A stretch of DNA of 64,000 bases from Paraescarpia echinospica (GCA_020002185.1 CM034538.1:4311414-4375413), one strand, 5' to 3'; shown: positions 11,913-26,100, numbered from the stretch's first letter. Translations and numbers: made by a program. The notes: generated by a model not told the origin, from the letters alone.

Positions 11913-13352
11913 TGGCGCGCGAGGATGGGTCAACCATTATTGAAGATATTGTGCCAATGTTTGCCAAATTCTCAATTTTCCAAAAAGGAACCAAGTATAC
12001 ATCAGGCATGGGGCAATTATCTTAAAGTTAACGTTAATTAATTAAATTGCAATTAACTTTGAAATCTCTCAATTAAATTAACCTCACACAGAGTATCCGG
12101 TCATAAACTAACGTCTTTTTGTATACAAAATATATTTACACTGTCAAATACTGTCTATTACATGTACACTGTCACAGAGGTAAGCAATTTTTTTAGGATG
12201 GAAATAGAAGATTTTTGTAATTTATTATCAAAACATCTGACAGACATTAAAATATGGGAACGACGAAAAGAGAACGCACGCACGCACGCAAGCACGCACG
12301 CACACACACACACATATATATACAAACACCCGCCAACGTATGCCACTGCATGGTGACAGACCACTATATTTGAATTGATTTCCTGGTACCATTAAAGTAA
12401 AATCAGAAAGAAATAATAAAAAGAAGTCCAGGAGAAATTTCCAAAAAGGAAGATATATATATATATATGGCATGTGTTGATACAGATATTAATTAATTCG
12501 TGTTAGGTTGAATTCATTATAATTGCTGATCAACGGCACTGTGCACATCATTTCAAAACATGTGATTGTGAATGTTGAAATCCAGAATATCTGTTTAAAT
12601 AATAATAATAATAATGTACTTCCAACATAACTGAAATCCTGAAATGTTATCCAGTGAGTTATGCAAATTATAACTGAATGACTTTCCTCTCCCCACACAC
12701 TTCCCAAGTTAGTGGCCACTAGTATGCTTAGAATGACTTCTTCCGTAATAGTTGTCTCCTGCCCTGTGCCTAATCTTTGATTGCAAAGGTTTGTTTGTTG
12801 AGCTTAAAGGAGGATGCTGTTCACCAGTGGAGTGGAGTAGTGGATGGGATAATTACCCTAATAAATTGGGCAGTGTATTGTTTCTGGCTTCTGCCTATCA
12901 GCTGCTGGTCTATGGTTATAGGGTTAGAATTTTCAGAAGTCCTCAGAACAAGCTCTATCTTTGGTGGTGTGAGACTGCTCCTGGCTTTGGTGTGTGGATC
13001 AAAGGATCATTGGATTAACAGTTTGCAGCTTCTACAAGTGATTGTAATTTATTCTTCATGATTGCTTATTAAGCCACAAAGACCATATTTTGCCTAATTT
13101 GTATTGTATTTGTTAATATTTATAAGCACTATTTTAGTTTTTGATTACCAAAGCAATACTTCAAGCGTACATTTGGATAACAAACTTAACACAGTTGAAG
13201 ACTTGGAACAAATACTGTTTAAAATACGTTTATTCATAACTTCAAATAATAAATATAACATGATATTATGACACCGGGTGTGGCTTCTAAATATTACGCA
13301 AACAGACTTCAGTGTTTGTGGAATTAAAACTAATACATGTTTCTTGTTGCAG
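11913..13352. other. No gene recognised; microsatellites
   Basis: Contains (ACGC/AC)n at about 12275-12315, (TA)n at 12452-12468 and (AAT)n at 12598-12615. Small ORFs at 12162-13061 have no recognisable domain. Confidence 0.4.
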
Positions 13353-13504
13353 TTGGTGTTTCTTGGCACAATGGGAGGGGAGAGCACCAACGACACGGTC
13401 CGACTATGCGGCATGCGCTGTCTACTCACCTGGCCAAGCAGCTCAACTGGATGGAGAAGGGCAGCACCAAAACAGCATTTTACGTACTAAGATCCAGCTG
13501 CTGA
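13353..13504 (+). CDS. Possible terminal exon, DUF4806-like C-terminus
   Basis: After a good acceptor (TTCTTGTTGCAG), one frame stays open for 50 codons to a TGA at 13502-13504. It contains RHALSTHLAKQLNWMEKGST then KTAFYVLRSS. The pattern 'L-A-K/x-N-W-x-G/K-K-x-A-F-x-x-L' recalls the C-terminal half of DUF4806 proteins, which are often linked to transposons. The other frames are also open, no upstream exon was identified, and the family match is from memory, so this is tentative. Confidence 0.3.
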
Positions 13505-15282
13505 CTACAAGTAAGAATATTACATTGTTGATTTTTTTAGAACATATGTGGTATTTTGATTGGTGAAAGCTTAATGGAATGCCAATCTTATTTGGTCAAA
13601 GCAATTTTGGCCTTATATATTGCGATACACTACATTAGCCGCGCGCGGGAAAAACGTTCGTTCGCGATCACAGATACGTTCATACGACTAGCAGTGCACT
13701 ATAAATAAATATATTTTATCGTCGTATTTTTTCGGAGGCGAAATGTACAGAAAAGCGGGACATTTTCACAGAAAAGCGGGACCGACAATAAAAAGCGGGA
13801 TTTCCCGCCCGAAGGCGGTTCTGTTGACGCCTATGTCATATCCACACGGGTTAAGCCTTTCGAATATGTTTAAGAAAAGCCGCCATTGCCAAAATCTGCT
13901 GGGGAAAAACTGTTAGAAAAATGCGAAAAAGATCTGGCCTACAATACTGACAAGTGGTACTGAAATTTCCGAGACACCTGACTGGCCCAATTTATGTGGT
14001 TGCATAATCCATGAATGGAATATTTTCTGTAACAAGTCGCATATGACCAGGACCCAGAAGAGTATGGCTCTTCTGATTCTATTTGAAGCACAGGCTGGTG
14101 GTAGCGAGAACCAAGGAGAGGAAGACATGGACCAGTTGGAAACCTGGCCCAAGTGATGGCGTTGACGCAGACGGTCGCGCTGATGACAGCGACTCTGACT
14201 TGCTGGACATTAATTACGAATCTTGTTACTCGAGCCAGAAGATTCATAACTACTGTCTAAGATCTTGCAGTGATTATATCATTGCTGTTGCCGCTGACCA
14301 TGACTGCGATTCTGAATAACCTTTACAAAAGATGGCTCATGAATGGTTGGCTGCCAGTGCCTGTTTCAATTAAATAAAATTAAGGAAAATTTCCAAAATC
14401 TTTGTTTTTCGTAATTATTTAAAAATAATGTAGAGATAATTCGTCTGAAGCCAGTTACCTAAAAACTTATCAGTCTGATGATACCTAAAATTGCGTTGTA
14501 TGTGTACATATATGATCAGGGAAACACATGTCTGACATATATATTAAAGTACAACTGCATTTCTTTCAATATCGTTTAGCAGGCCACTGGTAAAATGCGG
14601 ACCAGTAACTTTGCTGCCGGACCAGCAACTTTTTGAAGTTGCTGGTCCGGCTAATCAGAACAATTTTAGGGTAAAGGTCATACGCTGATGTGTATGTATA
14701 TATATATATATGTCTTTAATCACTATACAGTCATCTCCCTTTAAAAGTATAACGTTATGTTACCTGCATTAACCGACCACCGGTATTAAGAAACCATTTT
14801 GACCATACGTTGAACAGTCACTTTGGACAGATGTGATTGTAGTTAATGATCTTAAATGGAATTTTCATATATTTCGGTGCTCTCTTGGTTGGAAATGGGT
14901 GGTTTTAGTCATGTCAAAGGTTGCCAACTAGTTAGATATCTGGTGTGTAAGTGTAATTCCAATAGCACATTGTGAGATGTGTATGCCAGTCATCAAATTC
15001 TGTCTGATCTGTGTAGGGATTATTGGTATTTTTTTTAAAGTAACATTAGCTGAAAGATTTGCATGAAAACAGCTTTACTTTTGGTATATTACGGTGTTCT
15101 CTTCGTGAATATTGGTTGTGTTGTGTATTTCTCAGTTATATTTCCTTTTGTATAACATTACGTATATTTGGAAGGTCTGGATGAAATGTATTTCTATTAT
15201 AATTATATCATGCTCTCACGGTTTAGGTAAGTGGGGTAAACATGCCATGTTTTAATCAATTAATTAAAATAAAACAACCTTG
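13505..15282. other. No gene recognised; transposon-like debris
   Basis: 13740-13815 holds three copies of 'aaaagcggga'. 13920-14170 reads, with frame changes, like a decayed ORF (for example THEWNIFCNK-like and MALLILFEAQAGG), which I cannot assign. 14580-14660 contains an imperfect inverted repeat around 'gctggtccgg'. (TA)n lies at about 14697-14711. Confidence 0.4.
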
Positions 15283-15385
15283 AAAAGGATGCAGTTAAAA
15301 CGTTGGTAACATAAAAAGGGATGCAGTTAAAGCGTTGGTAACATAAAAAAGGATGCAGTTAAAGCGTTGGTAACATAAAAACGCC
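15283..15385. repeat. Tandem triplication, about 33-bp unit
   Basis: 'ggatgcagttaaagcgttgg' followed by 'taacataaaa' occurs three times in a row. Confidence 0.9.
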
Positions 15386-16557
15386 GTAGTCCGCTTTTAG
15401 ACATGAATTCTTAATTCTTGAAATTATAACTAAAACAATGTTCTTGTGTTATTTCGTAGCACCGAAACTGCTATTAATCCGACATGGTAAGTTTAACTTC
15501 TCAAGCACCGAGTTCTTAGCTGGTATGGTGGCAAGGCTGTAGCTAGGATCATGGAACATGACATGCAATATGTTCCAGACTCAAATGTTGGACTGAAGGC
15601 ACTGGAGGACTTTGTATGTCAAACAGGAATACAGGATCTGGTTTTCTCATTCCCAAATTGTGCTACGTCGACCTCTCTCTCTCTCTCCCTCTCTCCCTCT
15701 CTCCGTCTTTCTCTGTCTCTCTCTCTCATTCTCTATCAATTTGCAACTCTGTCTGTGTCTATGTCTGGATCTGTATATCTATACCTATATCTCTGTGTAT
15801 GTATTCAGGCAAACATAAAATGTATGCCGCCATTTTGGAAATATGACAAGAACGAAACTATGACGTCGGCAATGATGTAACAACTCAAACCGTCGCCCTG
15901 GTTGACGCATAAGATGATATATGTTAACTTTATTTTTTCCCATCAATTTATTCAATTTTGCTATGTATCCGGTATCACCTGTATATTTGGGTGGGGTCTG
16001 TCTGAAGCTCGGGACCCTGGGGCATGTGCCTCAGTTGTCCCTGTATGGTAATATGCCACTGACCATGGCTCTTCATAGTGAACGCTTCGGTTTCAAACTA
16101 TTTTAATCTTATTATCATGCAAGTTCGAATCTTGACGTATGTTAACCGTAGTTTGCAATGCGGCACTTTTACTTGCTGAGTGATCATTATTCGACCATAA
16201 TAAGCGATTATTGGAAGGTTGGGACCCATGGGAACCTTCGACTGGAACAAAGAGTCATATCATTTGTCCTTTGGTGTCTGCCAGCATCCTTAAGTGTGTC
16301 GGAAGTAAAAAGTTGTATTGTTTGTCCTCTGATACTGTCTGCCAGCATCCTTCAGCCATGCCCCAACCTGCCTGTCTACCGCCTGCAACAAAAACACCAG
16401 CACTAGTGCACTGTCTGATAATGACATGCACTACTGAAACAAACGCACACTAGTGCACTGTCTGATAGTGACACGCACTACTGGAACAAAGATACACTAG
16501 TGCATTGTCTGATACTGTTGGTTGTATACACGGCACTGTATGCAGGCATGCCACTGT
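15386..16557. other. No gene recognised
   Basis: Contains a (TC)n tract at about 15672-15735. Also a duplicated segment around 16400-16505 ('actagtgcactgtctgata', three copies). The overlapping ORFs at 15551-15880 exist because of the TC tract. The last coding exon of the S28 protease could lie here, but I could not identify it. Confidence 0.4.
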
Positions 16558-16795
16558 AGAAGTGACACCTCACCTGTATGCAGGCCCTTAGCCAGAAATA
16601 ATTCTTTGCAAGTCTTGAAGTAATCAAAAGTGGGTTTTTAGCACGTAAACGGTTTGCATATTGGCCAGTTAAGTTTTTTCAGTGACATACCAGTGTCATT
16701 TAAACCATTTATTTAATTAGTACTTATTCATTCAATTTGTTTCACTACCAGTTGCGCCAATCGTAGTCATTAATGATTGTCCCTAGACTTGGACC
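16558..16795. repeat. Dispersed repeat, copy 1
   Basis: 'ccatttatttaattagtact' and 'tttcactaccagttgcgcca', with the intervening sequence, match a second copy at about 47795-48015. The copies agree over roughly 200 bp. No ends or coding capacity could be defined. Confidence 0.75.
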
Positions 16796-16969
16796 TATTA
16801 GTTAATCCAGTGGTCAGCCAGCCCCCTCTAGATTCCACCTGTCTTATCAGTGGTAATTACTTGTCTTGGCTGGTCATCTACCAGTCTTGAAGACGGGCAG
16901 ACGGGTCTCTGGCTATGCCCCTGCCTGTATGAGGTGTTGGGAGTTGGAAGGTTGGGGTGACATTCGTAC

Positions 16970-17115
16970 CTGTCTGGCGAGTCGGAGGGGTCGGGGATCG
17001 GAGGGCTGGTTTCCATGCATGTTTGCACAGTGGGCTGTGCCGTTGATGTAGATCGCTGTCTCAGACACGCTCAGGTCCCTCAGTACACTCAGGGCATGCC
17101 ACGGGTCTATCGAAC
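16970..17115 (-). CDS. PRSS16: PRSS16-like exon 10: catalytic Asp and His
   Basis: 146 bp, acceptor ACGCTCAG and donor GTACGA. Encodes [20 protein letters not shown] then [20 protein letters not shown]. The D-P-W-H and G-x-A-H-C motifs supply the last two triad residues. Confidence 0.95.
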
Positions 17116-20100
17116 CTGAGCGTTTCAAAAATTAAATGGTTAAATATAATTTAAAATGGAGAGAGTACGCTACAACTTTATCTTGATCCATATTACAGCT
17201 AATGTCTATACATTGTTTAAACCTATTATATATGAATAACACTGATTTATTTATTTGAGATTGTAATTATACGTTAAGGAAAAAAGAACATATCATTAAA
17301 TTTCATTGTTAATTAAATGTTATACCAAAAATAGTTTACTGTGAATCAGGGAGACTCCAATTAAGATCAGACTTGTAACAATGTGGGCCCATACAAAACA
17401 ATTATACAAAATTCATTATACAAAATATAATTTAACTAACAGCCATATGCTGTGCCGCTATCATCATTCTGACGTGGAATTATTTCAATGGTCTATTAGC
17501 TCGAATATATACCAAAAATGACTAATTCAGCAGATGGCATGAGAAAAACGGTAATGGAAAGTGAAGGTATGGTATTATTGTTGGATCCCATCTCACCATT
17601 GACAAAGACTATACGGGTGCCCTTTGGTTGGTCTGACCCATAGTAGGAGTTGGTAAACTTGACTCGGCGGTAGACTTCATCAGGTGATATGCCATAAACC
17701 AACTGGCAGAGTTCCAAGTTGGGCTCCAGGGTTATGTGACGTGAAAACACACAGGTCGTCTTGGGGTCACATGTCTGATCTAGAACAAACAGTCTTAGGA
17801 TCACCTGTCTGATCTAGAACAAACACAGCCTTAGGGTCACAGGTCTGATCTAGAACAAACACAGTCTTAGGATCACACATCTGATCTAGAACAAAGTCTT
17901 AGGGTCACATGTCTGACCTAGAACAAACAAAGTCCTAGGATCACACATCTGATCTAGCACAAACAAAGACTTAGGATCACATGTTTGATCTAGAACAAAC
18001 ACAGTATTAGAATCACATATCTGAATTAGAACAAACACAGTCATAGGGTCACATGTCTGACCTAGAACAAACAAAGTCTTAGGATCACACATCTGATCTA
18101 CAACAAACAAAGTCTTAGGATCACATGTTTGATCTCGAACAAACAAAGTCTTAGGGTCACACGTCTGATCTAGAACAAACACAGTCTTAGGGTCACATGT
18201 CTGATCTAGAACAAACACAGTCTTAGGGTCACATGTCTGATCTAAAACAAACACAGTCTTAGGGTCACATGTCTGATCTAGAACAGACACAGTCTTAGGG
18301 TCACATGTCTGATCTAGAACAAACACAGTCTTAGGGTCACATGTCTGATCTAAAACAAACACAGTCTTAGGGTCACATGTTTGATCTAGAACAAACACAG
18401 TCTTAGGGTCACATGTCTGATCTAAAACAAACACAGTCTTAGGGTCACATGTCTGATCTAGAACAAACAAAGTCTTAGGATCACCTGTCTGATCTAGAGC
18501 AAACACAGTCTTAGGGTCACATGTCTGATATAGAACAAACAGTCTTAGGGTCACACGCCTGATCTAGAACAAATAGTCTTAGGGTCATATGTCTGATTTA
18601 GAACAAACATAATCTTAGGTTCACATGTCTGATCTAAAACAGTCTTATAGTCACACGTCTGATCTAGAACAAACACAGTCTTAGGGTCACACGCCTGATC
18701 TAGAACAAACAGTCTTAGGGTCACATGTCTGATTTAGTACAAACAGTCTTAGGGTCACACGTCTGATCTAGAACAAACACAGTCTGTGATTACATCCATA
18801 ATGACACATGGCAAACTTTAGGGCATAGAGCACTTGACTTTCCCATTGGTGACCATGTTAAGGTTTTGCGAGATTATAACTTCCAAATATGTGTCAGTTC
18901 TCGGCCAATACCTGCTAGCACTCAACCTGCTAATATGTCTATTGCACTAATTTCCTATAAAAAGTTCCTTTCAAATACCACTATTATCTAGGTACTATAC
19001 TATTGTGAAACACAACAGGAATGTTAATTGTGCTCTGGAGGAGGTGTTGATGAACTCACAGTATCCAAACTGTGAGCATGTCTGGTAGAGCCACTGTCTC
19101 ATGCCCGGAGCCTCGGTCTGGGCGCTCAGGGAAGTGTTCGATACTTGGGACAGGAAGTTGGACCAACTGTTGTCTGTACAGCTCTGATTGGTGGCTGCTT
19201 GGGTCATCTGTCGCAGCAACAACGGCACAGTACAGAACAAGGCAGGACAGTACAGGTTATTATAGTACAAGATAGTACATTGCAGTAACATAGTATAGAA
19301 CAGTACAGTACAGGATAGTTCAGTACACAATATTATCAATTGACTGTGTAAGTTAATGATCGAATATGTTGTAAACGGCCATCCCAGTGACAGTCATACG
19401 TTGTTGAGAATAATGAGGTTATCATATGGTATGCCTTAAAAGTGGCTGTCATACCTTGTTTAGAGTAATGAGGTTATCATACGGTATACCTTCAAAGTGG
19501 CTGTCATACCTTGTTTAGAGTAATGAGGTTATCATACGGTATGCCTTCAAAGTGGCTGTCATACCTTGTTTAGAGTAACGCGGTTATCATATGGTATGCC
19601 TTCAAAGTGGCTGTCATAACTTGTATAGAGTAAAGAGGTTATCATATGGTATGCCTCCAAAGTGGCTATCATACCTTGTTTAGAGTAATGCAGTTATCAT
19701 ATGGTATGCCTTCAAAGTGGCTGTCATATCTTATTGATGGTAATGAGGTTATCATATGGTATGCCTTCAACGTGGCTATCATACCTTGTTTAGAGTAATG
19801 AGGTTATCATATGGTATGCCTTCAAAGTGGCTGTCATACCTTGTTGACGGTAACGAGGTTATTATATGGTATGCCTTCAATGTGGCTGTCATACCTTGTT
19901 TAGAGTAATGAGGTTATCATATGGTATGCCTTCAACTTGGCTGTCATACCTTGTTGACGGTAATGAGGTTATTATATGGTATGCCTTCAACGTGGCTGTC
20001 ATACCTTGTTTAGAGTAATGAGGTTATCATATGGTATGCCGTCAACGTGGCTGTCATACCTTGTTTAGAGTAATGAGGTTATCATATGGTATGCCTTCAG

Positions 20101-23100
20101 TGTCTGTCATACCTTGTTTAGAGTAATGAGGTTATCATATGGTATGCCGGGCCTTGTCATGATATTACACAGTGTTGATATGTTCATCGTTGGCATTTCG
20201 TTGTTATACTGGATGATGCCATCGAAGATGTCAGCCAGATTTGATGCGAACCAGAAGATGTCTTTGTCTACTTTGAGAGGTTTGCATGATGAAAAATCCT
20301 TTTCTAGCTTAGTGAATTTTTGTTCACTAATCAGTAGGTCGACGGCTTTGAAGGCTTCTTTTACATTCAGCACACACTGCAAGGAAAAATTAAGACATTT
20401 TTAAATACTCTCACTCTCCCACATACAGCCAAGTAATTTTGTACAGGCAATTACATTTTAGTGGTTGATTTTTGGTTGACATGATTGACAGCTGACAATT
20501 TGCACAAATAATGAGGCAATCTTCACAGATCCCGGTCAGCTTAACACACACACACACACACATGCATGCATGCCATTAGATGTGTCAACACATTGTGTGA
20601 TAAAAAATCAAATGATTTTAATCCTATTTGGATTCCCAGAGATGTCAAGAATTCAAGATGGGGTCTGACTGAACAGATCTGCCAGGGAATAAAGCATAAA
20701 GCACCCTGAACAGGCAGGACTGGATATTACATAAGAACTTATCTTACATGTGCGTGCGTGCAAGTAATGAGACGTACTTACTTGAAATGAGCCGTTCACT
20801 ATGCGGTCTCCGAGACTGCTCGTTGTCACGTTATGGTAACCTTCAAAGTTGACCTTGGCACGGACTGGTGCGGAGGAAGCAACCGCCCCATGCACAAGCT
20901 GTGGGTACTGCCAACAACAACCACCCCTCTTTACATAGGGTATTATGACCAACAATCATATATTCTCATTGACTGCCGACTCAATAACAAATGTGATAGT
21001 AATTGAGGGATACCATTATTTTTAACAAGCACAAACTAGTAAACGGTTACGTGTCCACACAAAAAAATTTCACTGATTACTGATAGTTTATTTTGATTGG
21101 CTGCATTTCTTTTCAAATGCCTTCTTCAATTCGATTTTTTTGCTCCTCATGTTTCACACTAATTTAACCAAAAAGCAAACCTACCAAGTATTCACTATGA
21201 TATCCTAGTTCGTTTGTGCAGTTTTATTTGTGTTGGTAAAATGAACAGACAAACAATAAAGTTAATTATGATCCTGTGAGTTTGAAATTATTTATAGGAC
21301 TTGATTCGGGAAATGACGATTTAGCCCAAATTTGACTCAGCTCGAATATCCTGCCAGCTTATTTACATGACAAATTTGCCATTTCTTACACAAGAACTTA
21401 AGTTACTAACCAAATCAGCTAAAAGGATAGCCTGATCTAGCCAGAGACTGTTGTCGATCATGAGGATGTATTTGGGAAAAGCAACAATAAAATGTCAATG
21501 AATAAAAGTGATGTACGTATTTTGTTGTTTTGTGACCGACACGGACAAGCCTGGCCTGGTACTGATACCTTTAGTCTGAACCAGGCTGACAGAGATCCTG
21601 GGTAAGATCCACCGTAGCAAATCCAGATATTGTTCTCGGATAGTTTGTACTCCTTAGCTGCATAGGAATGGAAGGAAGCCAGATCAGCCAGTCTGAAAAC
21701 ACAAGAAGTCTGTTATGACAGTCTAAATACTTACATGGTTGAAATTAGATTCATAATGACAAACATAGGGGTTATGCCATCAAATACTTTAATGTCTTTA
21801 GTCTACCATTTCCTGGCATACTCATCCATCTCGTGACAACTGTAGTATTGCAGATTGTGTGACGATTGCTTAACCCTAACCCTGTTGTTCTCTGGTTCCT
21901 GCCATTGCTTAACCCTAACCCTGTTGTTCTCTGGTTCCTGCCATTGCTTAACCCTAACCCTGTTGTTCTCTGGTTCATGCCATTGCTTAACCCTAACCCT
22001 GTTGTTCTCTGGTTCCTGCCATTGCTTAACCCTAACCCTGTTGCTCTCTGGTTCCTGCCATTGCTTAACCCTAACCCTGTATTTCTCTGGTTCCTGCCAT
22101 TCCTTAACCCCAACCCTGTTGTTCTCTGGTTCCTGCCATTGCTTAACCCTAACCCTGTTGTTCTCTGGTTCCCGCCATTGCTTAACCCTAACCCTGTTGC
22201 TCTCTGGTTCCTGCCATTGCTTAACCCTAACCCTGTATTTCTCTGGTTCCTGCCATTCCTTAACCCCAACCCTGTTGTTCTCTGGTTCCTGCCATTGCTT
22301 AACCCCAACCCTGTTGTTCTCTGGTCCTGCCATTGCTTAACCCGAACCCTGTTGTTCTCTGGTTCCTGCCATTGCTTAACCCGAACCATGTTGTTCTCTG
22401 GTTCCAGCCATTACTTAACCCTAACCCTGTTGTTCTCAGGTTCCTGCCATTGCTTAATCCTAACCCTGTTGTTCTCTGGTTCCTGCCATTCCTCAACCCT
22501 AACCCTGTTGTACAAATTTGTAATGCAAATGTTTCACCAGGATGTTTCACCAGCTTTGGCTTGAGTGTGCGGATGCATGCACACATGCGCACACAGATGT
22601 GCATGCGAGACACTCACGCCTGTTGACTGGACAGGAAGCGCATGTTGGACAGCTTAAGACCATCTTTGTTGATGCTCTTGCCATAGTAGCGATGCTCAAC
22701 AGCAAACACAAGGGCTCCGTACTTCTCAGCCAAGTCTATGTGTTCTCCTAAAACAAACACAAGAACCCTGTACTTCTCAGTCAACACTCCTAATAACTAT
22801 TACCTCCCTGTAAGACAAGTGAACAAAGACCCCATTCACCTCAATTAGTTGTATGACAAGTGAACAAAGACCCCATTCACCTCAATTTGTTGTATGACAA
22901 ATGAACAAAGAACCCATTCACCCCAATTAGTTGTACAGCAAGCAAACAAGGAGCCCATTCACCTCAGTTAGTTGTATGACAACTGAACAAAGAGCCCATT
23001 CACCTATCATGCATTTACACAAATAAAATAGATGTGCATGTAATTATAACAGTATGTGTATACACCACTTTTTGAAACCAGTACACTAATTAATAAAAAA

Positions 23101-26100
23101 AGTACTGTTTAATTTTAAGACAATAACTGTTACCTTGTTCATCAAGTGAACTAAGAACTCCCTCACTCCAATAACTCTTACCTTTTTGTACGACAAGTGA
23201 ATTGAGAGCCCCTTCACCTCCAATAACTGTTAACTTATTGTACTACAAATGAACTGAGAGCCCCTTCACCTCCAATAACTGTTACCACGTTGTACTACAA
23301 GTGAACTGAGAGCCCCTTTGCCTCCAATAACTGTTACCTCATTGTACTACAAGTGAACTGAGAGCCCCTTTGCCTCCAATAACTGTTATCTCATTGTACT
23401 ACAAGTGAATTGAGAGCCCCTTCACCTCCAATAACTGTTAACTTATTGTACTACAAATGAACTGAGAGCCCCTTCACCTCCAATAACTGTTACCTCATTG
23501 TACTACAAGTGAATTGAGAGCCCCTTCACCTCCAATAACTGTTAACTTATTGTACTACAAATGAACTGAGAGCCCCTTTGCCTCCAATAACTGTTACCTC
23601 GTTGTACTACAAGTGAATTGAGAGCCCCTTCACCTCCAATAACTGTTAACTTATTGTACTACAAATGAACTGAGAGCCCCTTCACCTCCAATAACTGTTA
23701 CCTTGTTGTACTACAAGTGAACTGAGAGCCCCTTTGCCTCCAATAACTGTTACCTCATTGTACTACAAGTGAACTGAGAGCCCCTTCACCTCTAATAACT
23801 GTTACCTTGTTGTACTACAAATGAACTGAGAGCCCCTTCACCTCCAATAACTGTTACCTCGTTGTACTACAAGTGAACTGAGAGCCCCTTCGCCTCCAAA
23901 AACTGTTACCTCATTGTACTACAAGTGAATTGAGAGCCCCTTCACCTCCAAGAACTGTTAATTTATTGAGAGCCCCTTCACCTCCAAGAACTGTTAATTT
24001 ATTGTACTACAGATGAACTGAGAGCCCCTTCACCTCCAATAACTGTTACCTCATTGTACTACAAGTGAACTGAGAGCCCCTTCGCCTCCAATAACTGTTA
24101 CCTCATTGTACTACAAGTGAATTGAGAGCCCCTTCACCTCCAATAACTGTTACCTCGTTGTACTACAAATGAACTGAGAGCCCCTTCACCTCCAATAACT
24201 GTTACCTCATTGTACTACAAGTGAACTGAGAGCCCCTTCGCCTCCAATAACTGTTACTTCATTGTACTACAAGTGAATTGAGAGCCCCTTCACCTCCAAT
24301 AACTGTTAACTTATTGTACTACAAATGAACTGAGAGCCCCTTCACCTCCAATAACTGTTACCTTGTTGTACTACAAGTGAACTGAGAGCCCCTTCGCCTC
24401 CAATGTACAGGAAGACAGGGCCACTTGCAGACTTCCAGAAGTCTTTGTTCACCCAGTATCGCTGTCTGTATGTGTCCTGGAAAGACAATGGTACAATTGT
24501 TAAACAACATCACATCTACAGAAGGTGGTTGTCACATTTGTAGAAAAGAAAGTATCACGGACAAAAGTAGAGGACAAAAAGTAACACACTGTTTTGATTA
24601 TTATCTTATACATTATACAATTTAGACGTGACACTACCGTGATCTGAGGATTAAAATGATCTTGTTACTAAATCATAAATGTGACATTATCTTGATCTAA
24701 GGATCAATGTGGTCTTAGTACTAGATGTGACATTACCTTGATCTGAGGATCAAAGTGGTCGAGGGGCTGTTGCAAATACTGGTCTGGATACACGGAATAT
24801 AAATGAGGAGATGGATTATGCAAGAGCTTCTTGTGCAACTGTTGCCTTGCCAATGTCTCCTGGTGATGCTTGACCAGTCTCCGCAAGTGCCAGTAGTTCA
24901 GCCCTACAACAAGTGCCACTAGTTCGTTCATGCAGCAACAACTACAAGTGTTGGTAGTTCATTCATGCAACAACAGCAAGAGTCAGTACTGCATTCATGC
25001 AACAACAGCAATAGTCAGTACTGCATTTATGCAACAACAGCAAGAGTCAGTACTGCATTCATGCAACGACAGCAATAGTCAGTACTGCATTCATGCAACA
25101 ACAGCAAGAGTCGGTACTGCATTCATGCAACAACAGCAAGAGTCAGTACTGCATTCATGCAACAACAGCAAGAGTCAGTACTGCATTCATGCAACAACAG
25201 CAATAGTCAGTACTGCATTCATGCAACAACAGAAAGAGTCAGTACTGCATTCATGCAACAACAGCAATAGTCAGTACTGCATTCATGCAACAACAGCAAT
25301 AGTCAGTACTGCATTCATGCAACAACAGCAAGAGTCAGTACTGCATTCATGCAACAACAGCAAGAGTCAGTACTGCATTCATGCAACAACAGCAATAGTC
25401 ATTACTGCATTCATGCAACAACAGCAAGAGTCAGTACTGCATTCATGCAACAACAGCAATAGTCAGTACTGCATTCATGCAACAACAGCAAGAGTCAGTA
25501 CTGCATTCATGCAACAACAGCAAGAGTCAGTACTGCATTCATGCAACAACAGCAAGAGTCAGTAATGCATTCATACCACAACAGCAAGAGTCAGTACTGC
25601 ATTCATGCAACAACAGCAATAGTCAGTACTGCATTAATGCAACAACAGCAATAGTCAGTACTGCATTCATGCAACAACAGCAAGAGTCAGTACTGCATTC
25701 ATGCAACAACAGCAAGTGCCAGTACTGCATTCATGCAACAACAGCAATAGTCAGTACTGCATTCATGCAACAACAGCAAGAGTCAGTACTGCATTCATGC
25801 AACAACAGCAATAGTCAGTACTGCATTCATGCAACAACAGCAATAGTCAGTACTGCATTCATGCAACAACAGCAAGAATCAGTACTGCATTCATGCAACA
25901 ACAGCAAGTGCCAGTACTGCATTCATGCAACAACAGCAAGAGTCAGTACTGCATTCATGCAACAACAGCAAGTGCCAGTACTGCATTCATGCAACAACAG
26001 CAAGAGTCAGTACTGCATTCATGCAACAACAGCATGAGCCAGTACTGCATTCATGCAACAACAGCAAGAGTCAGTACTGCATTCATGCAACAACAGCAAG

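Noticed and set aside
17886..18554. 222-codon minus ORF as an independent gene
   Set aside because: It is the acceptor array of protease exon 9, not a separate gene; kept as a repeat and as a splicing question.
21772..22626. 205- to 232-codon ORFs on both strands
   Set aside because: A 39-bp repeat, open in both directions by unit length; intronic.
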